Positions 61,984 through 64,000 of a DNA stretch of 64,000 bases are shown here, one piece after another; the stretch's first letter is position 1, and the number at the start of each line of letters is the position of its first letter. The notes under the pieces were generated by a model. The model searched no databases and was not told the origin of the DNA. It worked only from the letters and a program-made list of their open reading frames with translations. The stretch comes from Cryobacterium sp. PAMC25264. GTDB lineage: Bacteria; Actinomycetota; Actinomycetes; Actinomycetales; Microbacteriaceae. The stretch covers positions 3,286,001 to 3,350,000 of the forward strand of contig NZ_CP080383.1 of assembly GCF_019443325.1 (NCBI RefSeq). Direction: 5' to 3'. The position numbers were made by a program, and so were the translations under genes.

Positions 61984-63335
61984 ACGTGTTCCGCCCGTCC
62001 CGCTCAGCGCCGTCGTTCTCAGCGCCGTCGTCACACCCAGCTCGTCGCCGGCTCGCCGCCCTCCTCGCGGTCGGCTCGGTGCTGACTGTCACCGGATGCG
62101 CCGCCGCCGCCGAGGCCGGCCCCGCCGAAGACGTCACCATCACCTTCAGTTCCTACAACTACGGCACCGCCGGTGCGGCCGGTGAGGGCACCCAGGCCCT
62201 GCTCGACGCGTTCGCCGACCAACACCCGAACATCACCGTGGTCCCCGAAGCCGTTCCGGTGGCGGATGTTCTCACCAAGACCAAGACCGCCGTGGCGGCA
62301 GGCATCGCGCCGGACGTGGTGCAGCTGGGCTATAGCAAGCTCGCCGAGGCGCTGGAGACCCTGCCGATCCAGTCGATCGAAGACATCGCCGGCGACGAGT
62401 GGACCGAACACGCCGAGGGCATCAACCAGGCCCTGATCGAGACCGGCGAACGCGACGGTACCGCGCATGCCCTGCCCTACACGGTGTCGATCCCCACGGT
62501 GTTCTATAACGCCGACCTCTTTCGGGCCGCCGGGCTCGACCCCGAATCGCCGCCCACAAGCATCGAGGAGGTAGCGGCGGCCGCCGAAGCCATCACCTCC
62601 ACGGACCACTACGGTGTCTACTTCGGCGCCGTCGACACCGGCAAGTCCGACTACCTCACCCAGTCGGTCATCAACAGCGCCGGCGGTGCGATCGTGAACG
62701 CCGACGGCGACATCACCCTCGATTCCCGCGAGGCCATCGCGGGCCTCACCGCCGTGCAGGACCTCACCATGCAGGGCCTGCAGCCCGCCGTGGCCGTAGA
62801 TGATGCGGTCGCCGCGTTCTCCTCCGGTGACCTGGGCATGCTCGTGATGACCACGGCGGTGCTCGGAAACATCAGTGCGGCAGCCGAGGGCAACTTCGAG
62901 CTGCGCACGAGCGGCTTCCCCACCTTCTCCGACGATCAGGAGGCCCGACCCACGCATTCCGGCGCGAGCCTCGTGGTCCTCAGCGACGACGCAGCCAAGC
63001 AGCAGGCCGCCTGGGAGTTCGTGAAGTTCCTCACCAGCAAGGAGGGCTACACGATGATCACCGAGAACATCGGCTACCTCCCCTTGCGCGCTGACCTCGC
63101 TGACGACCCCGAGTACCTGGCCGACTACTTCGCCGAGAACAAGCTGCTGGTGCCCGCCCTCGACCAGCTGGCCACCCTGGCGCCATACCTGTCCTTCCCC
63201 TCAAACAAGGCCAACCAGGCCACCGTGCTCTTCCAGGACAACGCGGTCTCACCCATCGTGTTGCGCGACGCCGACGTGAAGACAACGCTCACCGAGGTGG
63301 CCGACCGCATCCGCGATCTCGTCGGCGCTCCGTGA
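61980..63335 (+). CDS. ABC transporter extracellular solute-binding lipoprotein (family 1, sugar type)
   Basis: The protein has 451 residues. The lipobox TVTGC places the anchor at Cys40; an SBP_bac_1-type bi-lobed domain follows (VAAGIAPDVVQLGY; YTVSIPTVFYNADLFRAAGLDP; AWEFVKFLTSKEG). Such proteins feed oligosaccharides, polyols or glycerol-3-phosphate to the permease. Four-base overlaps with the genes on both sides show a tight operon. Confidence 0.93.
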   Translation: MNVFRPSRSAPSFSAPSSHPARRRLAALLAVGSVLTVTGCAAAAEAGPAEDVTITFSSYNYGTAGAAGEGTQALLDAFADQHPNITVVPEAVPVADVLTKTKTAVAAGIAPDVVQLGYSKLAEALETLPIQSIEDIAGDEWTEHAEGINQALIETGERDGTAHALPYTVSIPTVFYNADLFRAAGLDPESPPTSIEEVAAAAEAITSTDHYGVYFGAVDTGKSDYLTQSVINSAGGAIVNADGDITLDSREAIAGLTAVQDLTMQGLQPAVAVDDAVAAFSSGDLGMLVMTTAVLGNISAAAEGNFELRTSGFPTFSDDQEARPTHSGASLVVLSDDAAKQQAAWEFVKFLTSKEGYTMITENIGYLPLRADLADDPEYLADYFAENKLLVPALDQLATLAPYLSFPSNKANQATVLFQDNAVSPIVLRDADVKTTLTEVADRIRDLVGAP

Positions 63336-64000
63336 CGGTAATGCTCTCTCCGGCCCCGGGAGCGGTCTCCGCCGCGCCCCGGGGCCGCGGGCCCCACCGC
63401 CCCAGCCCGCGAGCCGGCCGCGCCTGGCCGTACCTCACTCCGTTGCTGGTACTGCTGTTCGCCTGGGTGTACGGGCCGGCTCTGTTCACCGGCGTCCTGT
63501 CGTTCCTGGAGTGGAACCTCACGGGTGCTCCCGGCGGGTTCGTGGGCCTGGAGAACTACGCCCGCCTGCTGCGCGAGCCCGAGTTCGGGCGGGCGGCGGG
63601 CCAGACCATGCTCTACGCGGTGGCCCTCCTGCCGTTCTCCACCATCGTTCCGATGTTCCTGGCGATCATGCTGTGGCAGCGGCCCGGCCGGGCCAGCACC
63701 GTTTATCGTTCGTTGCTCTTCCTGCCCGTCATGGTCGCTCCGGTTGCGGTGGCGGTGTCCTGGCGATTCCTCCTCAATCCGCTGCAGGGCCTGGTCAACG
63801 AGGTCATCGGTGTCGTCGGTCTGCCGCCGATGAACTGGCTGGGCAACCCGGCGAGCGCCCTCATAGTGATCGTGCTGGTGACCGCGGCCAAGGTCACCGC
63901 GTTCAACATGCTGCTCTACAGCGCCGCCCTCTCTACGCTGGACCGGCGCACCCTGCAGGCCGCCCGGCTCGAATCCGCCAGCGCCTGGGAGACGACGCGG
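63332..64000 (+). CDS. ABC transporter sugar permease (partial, runs off window)
   Basis: The GTG at 63332 overlaps the solute-binding gene's stop (GTGA); 223 codons are open to the window edge. After a Pro/Arg-rich cytosolic N-terminus of about 30 residues, helices include PYLTPLLVLLFAWVYGPALF and LFLPVMVAPVAVAVSWRFLL. The binding-protein-dependent permease EAA-type region has begun (AARLESASAWE). It should pair with a second permease beyond the window. Confidence 0.9.
   Translation, partial: MTVMLSPAPGAVSAAPRGRGPHRPSPRAGRAWPYLTPLLVLLFAWVYGPALFTGVLSFLEWNLTGAPGGFVGLENYARLLREPEFGRAAGQTMLYAVALLPFSTIVPMFLAIMLWQRPGRASTVYRSLLFLPVMVAPVAVAVSWRFLLNPLQGLVNEVIGVVGLPPMNWLGNPASALIVIVLVTAAKVTAFNMLLYSAALSTLDRRTLQAARLESASAWETTR

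Overview
The window is 64 kb of high-GC actinobacterial chromosome. The likely source is a member of Microbacteriaceae, plausibly a cold-adapted genus such as Cryobacterium; this is inferred from gene content and codon use, because no marker gene such as 16S rRNA is present. Supporting signs are an HspR-controlled dnaK-grpE-dnaJ operon with HAIR operators, a GAF-ANTAR protein, FBP and DUF1905 proteins, and GTG/TTG starts with ATGA or GTGA overlaps. There is one tRNA-Gly(CCC). I saw no insertion sequence, prophage or CRISPR array.

Layout. 0-3 kb: end of a monooxygenase-like gene, a LysR regulator and a divergent SDR/XRE pair. 3-7 kb: hspR-dnaJ-grpE-dnaK. 7-10 kb: a two-component system and a 2H phosphoesterase. 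10-14 kb: a Gfo/Idh/MocA-ThuA-Gfo/Idh/MocA sugar operon with a divergent, frameshifted LacI regulator. 14-20 kb: a lipoprotein, EamA/LysR and aldo-keto reductase/HxlR divergent pairs. 20-33 kb: metabolic and repair genes, including Mpg, AlkD-like, two PEP-mutase-like proteins and a YbdK ligase carrying an exact 99-bp internal duplication. 33-35.5 kb: a heliorhodopsin gene directly downstream of a TerC gene that is preceded by a yybP-ykoY-type (Mn2+) riboswitch. 35.5-40 kb: a GH10 enzyme and nrdD-nrdG (nrdG frameshifted). 40-43 kb: a HAD-OsmC fusion and a DUF2254 protein. 43-47 kb: dcd, the tRNA and small accessory genes. 47-53 kb: gadB-gadC acid resistance, a BON protein and a GAF-ANTAR protein. 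53-57 kb: a two-component system next to a VanY-like peptidase, and a secreted CAP protein. 57-61 kb: tandem MarR regulators divergent from small stress-type genes, an SDR and a LysR. 61-64 kb: a metallo-hydrolase translationally coupled to an ABC sugar importer that runs off the end.

Three things stand out. First, the heliorhodopsin lies in what looks like a manganese-riboswitch-controlled operon with terC. Second, seven copies of a roughly 61-bp imperfect palindrome sit beside gene 3' ends, and three genes take their stop codon from it. Third, there are several recent-looking lesions: the in-frame duplication in the YbdK gene and two single-G losses in homopolymers (lacI-type gene and nrdG), which may be real or may be assembly errors.

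Many genes form classic regulator/target divergent pairs with palindromic operators visible between them (HAIR, TetR, LacI, MarR, HxlR and LysR types).
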